Below, piece by piece: positions 62,309-64,000 of a stretch of DNA of 64,000 nt. The stretch's first letter is position 1. Every line of letters starts with the position of its first letter. The stretch comes from Argentina anserina (taxonomy: Eukaryota > Streptophyta > Magnoliopsida > Rosales > Rosaceae), in assembly GCF_933775445.1 (NCBI RefSeq), contig NC_065874.1, positions 7,397,001 through 7,461,000 on the forward strand. Reading direction: 5' to 3'. The notes beneath the pieces were generated by a model that ran no database searches, was not told where the DNA came from, and saw only the letters and a list, made by a program, of their open reading frames with translations. Position numbers and translations under genes: made by a program.

Positions 62309-64000
62309 TTGGTATCCAGAGCTCAGGCCATTATGCCTCCAAGGAGGGGACGTGGAGGAGCGACTCAGGGACGTGGCAACGATGAAGAGGTTGAGCGTTT
62401 GGCTCGACAAGTTAAGCGCCTCACCCAACAGGTGGAGGCCTTAGTTCAGCAACAACATGATGAAGATGAATTTGATGACGAAATCAATCCTTTCAGTGAA
62501 GAAGGTGAGAGAGGAGAGCGGAGGCTGGTTCAGAATGTTGATACAAGGCGATGGGAGACGGGCATGAGGATTGACATTCCTGAATTCCATGGCAGTCTTC
62601 AGCCTGAGGAATTCGTGGATTGGCTAAATTCTATGGAGGAGGTTTTGGAGTTCAAGGAGGTTCCTGAAGACAGAATAGTGTCACTTGTAGCTACCAGATT
62701 TCGTGGGCGTGCCTCAGCTTGGTGGCGACAATTGAAAGCAACTCGTTCACGACAAGGCAAAAATAAGATCACAGTGTGGGAGAAAATGAAGAAGCACATG
62801 CGCAGCTCTTTCCTACCACCCAACTACTCCAGGTTGATCTATCAGCAGCTGCAAAATCTGAAGCAAGGAAACCGAACAGTGACAGAGTATACCACCGAAT
62901 TCTATCATTTGATAGCTCGTTGCGATCTTGGGGAAACAGATGAGCAGCTAGTGTCAAGGTATATTGCAGGTCTCCGTACCGAGTTTCAAGATACATTAAA
63001 TTTTCTAGATCCATTTACTGTGGCAGAAGCACAACAACGAGCCCTACAATTGGAGAAGCAAATCGCTCGAAAAACAGGCAGAGGTGGGACCTGGTCCCCT
63101 AGTAGTCCAAGTAATCGAGGTGCTGTCAGCAACTCAGCCCCTAGTCGCACACCAGCTTCACAAGTTCAGAATGTGAAACTACACATGAGCGAACCTCCAG
63201 CCAAAATACAAGATGTGGGGGTTGGACGTGCTGGTACTCGCTGCTTCAAATGTGGTGAGTCTGGACACTGGATGGCTGATTGCAAGAAAGAAGGAAGGGC
63301 TGGTAAGGGCTTGTTCATTGAGAATGAAGAAAATTCACTACAAGAATATGCCGATTTCGCACAGGCTCCTATTTATGATGACTATGGTGGGGATGATGAT
63401 GTTTCTGAGGAGTTTGTGAAGGGTGATGAAGGGCCGTTGCTTGTTGTACAAAGGACATGTTTTACCCCTCGAGAAGTAGAAGGTAGTGATGGGTGGCTTC
63501 GCAATAATATTTTTCAGTCCACTTGTACAATTGGTGGAAAGGTGTGTAGGTTGGTAATTGACCCAGGCAGCTGCGAAAATGTTATCTCTGAGGAAGCAGT
63601 TACCAAGCTGTGCTTGGAGACACAACAACACCCTCATCCTTATAAGCTTTCATGGCTGCAGAAGACTAATGATGTGAAAGTTTCAAAGAGGGCTCTTGTT
63701 CCTTTCTCTATTGATACAAGCTACAAAGATAAGGTGTGGTGTGATGTTGTGCCGATGGATGCTTGCCATATTCTTTTGGGACGACCATGGGAGTATGATA
63801 GACATGTGACACATGATGGACGGAAGAACACATACAGCTTCATGTTCAATAATACTAAAATCACTCTCCTGCCAACTCGGGAACAAGTCCCAAAGCCAAC
63901 CCATGGTAAGTCTTCGATGATTTTATTATCAATGAAGAAATTCGTGGGAGAAATTCATGATACCGGGGTGGTCTACTTGTTGGTTGGTAAAGAGAAATCC
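62309..64000 (+). mobile_element. Ty3/gypsy LTR retrotransposon, gag-protease part (continues beyond window)
   Basis: A primer-binding site of tRNA-Met type (TTGGTATCCAGAGCTC, 62309-62324) is followed by an ATG at 62333 and an uninterrupted frame to the window end (556 codons). In order: a basic start (MPPRRGRGG), a short coiled region, the retrotransposon gag domain (around IPEFHGSLQPEEFVDWL and RASAWWRQL), and a zinc knuckle CFKCGESGHWMADC at about 304-317. A retropepsin-like aspartic protease follows, with the active-site motif IDPGSC (about 406-411) and the later ILLGRPW. Reverse transcriptase and integrase would lie beyond the window. The open frame suggests a fairly young insertion; no conclusion on activity is possible. 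Confidence 0.9.
62333..64000 (+). CDS. gag-pol polyprotein, N-terminal 556 codons
   Basis: This is the reading frame of the Ty3/gypsy element, open to the end of the window with no stop or frame change. Gag packages the element RNA, and the protease would process the polyprotein. Gag and protease are in one frame, as in many plant gypsy elements that lack a frameshift. DPGS in place of DTG/DSG at the protease active site is frequent in plant elements and need not mean loss of activity. Confidence 0.88.
   Translation, partial: MPPRRGRGGATQGRGNDEEVERLARQVKRLTQQVEALVQQQHDEDEFDDEINPFSEEGERGERRLVQNVDTRRWETGMRIDIPEFHGSLQPEEFVDWLNSMEEVLEFKEVPEDRIVSLVATRFRGRASAWWRQLKATRSRQGKNKITVWEKMKKHMRSSFLPPNYSRLIYQQLQNLKQGNRTVTEYTTEFYHLIARCDLGETDEQLVSRYIAGLRTEFQDTLNFLDPFTVAEAQQRALQLEKQIARKTGRGGTWSPSSPSNRGAVSNSAPSRTPASQVQNVKLHMSEPPAKIQDVGVGRAGTRCFKCGESGHWMADCKKEGRAGKGLFIENEENSLQEYADFAQAPIYDDYGGDDDVSEEFVKGDEGPLLVVQRTCFTPREVEGSDGWLRNNIFQSTCTIGGKVCRLVIDPGSCENVISEEAVTKLCLETQQHPHPYKLSWLQKTNDVKVSKRALVPFSIDTSYKDKVWCDVVPMDACHILLGRPWEYDRHVTHDGRKNTYSFMFNNTKITLLPTREQVPKPTHGKSSMILLSMKKFVGEIHDTGVVYLLVGKEKS

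Overview
This is plant nuclear DNA. Genes are split by short GT-AG introns and separated by AT-rich spacers, and the gene families and transposon families are those of a eudicot. The amino-acid permease relic, the UGT71-type glucosyltransferase and the repeat families would fit Rosaceae (strawberry or rose type), but that is an impression and not a result. I see no prokaryotic, organellar or viral segment and no CRISPR array, tRNA or rRNA gene.

Layout. 1-470 is the N-terminal part of a UGT71-like glucosyltransferase on the minus strand, followed by a class III peroxidase (840-2595, minus). A 4.6 kb gene-free stretch with one foldback element leads to a large GSO1/SGN3-like LRR receptor kinase (8000-11900, plus). 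At 13089-14276 (minus) is an 81-residue protein resembling a plant mitochondrial complex I accessory subunit. Next to it lie a decayed intronless amino-acid permease copy (14841-16241) and a diverged second copy of the small gene's last exon (16497-16650). A long RING-finger gene (18706-24363, plus) carries four separate families of internal protein repeats.

26033-29578 is one 5'-truncated LINE (minus) with a 14-bp target duplication. 29.6-37.4 kb is repeat-rich and gene-poor. A TagI-type DNA-3-methyladenine glycosylase (37460-39004, plus) and cytosolic ribosomal protein eS4 (40159-41877, minus, with an ATG-only first coding exon) follow. A TRIM retroelement lies at 45364-45958, and a GT92 galactan galactosyltransferase (GALS-like) at 46796-49440. 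A non-autonomous DNA element with 146-bp tandem repeats occupies about 53403-54620. Then come an uncharacterised 351-residue plant protein (55209-56264, minus) and a Y3IP1-like photosystem I assembly factor (56750-59765, minus). A hAT MITE with a perfect 8-bp target duplication lies at 60965-61636. The start of a Ty3/gypsy retrotransposon with an open gag-protease frame runs from about 61969 off the window end.

The genes do not form a pathway or cluster; they are ordinary, unrelated plant genes. The most informative material is the transposon archaeology and the repeat-built RING protein. I did not find evidence for a new multi-gene system.
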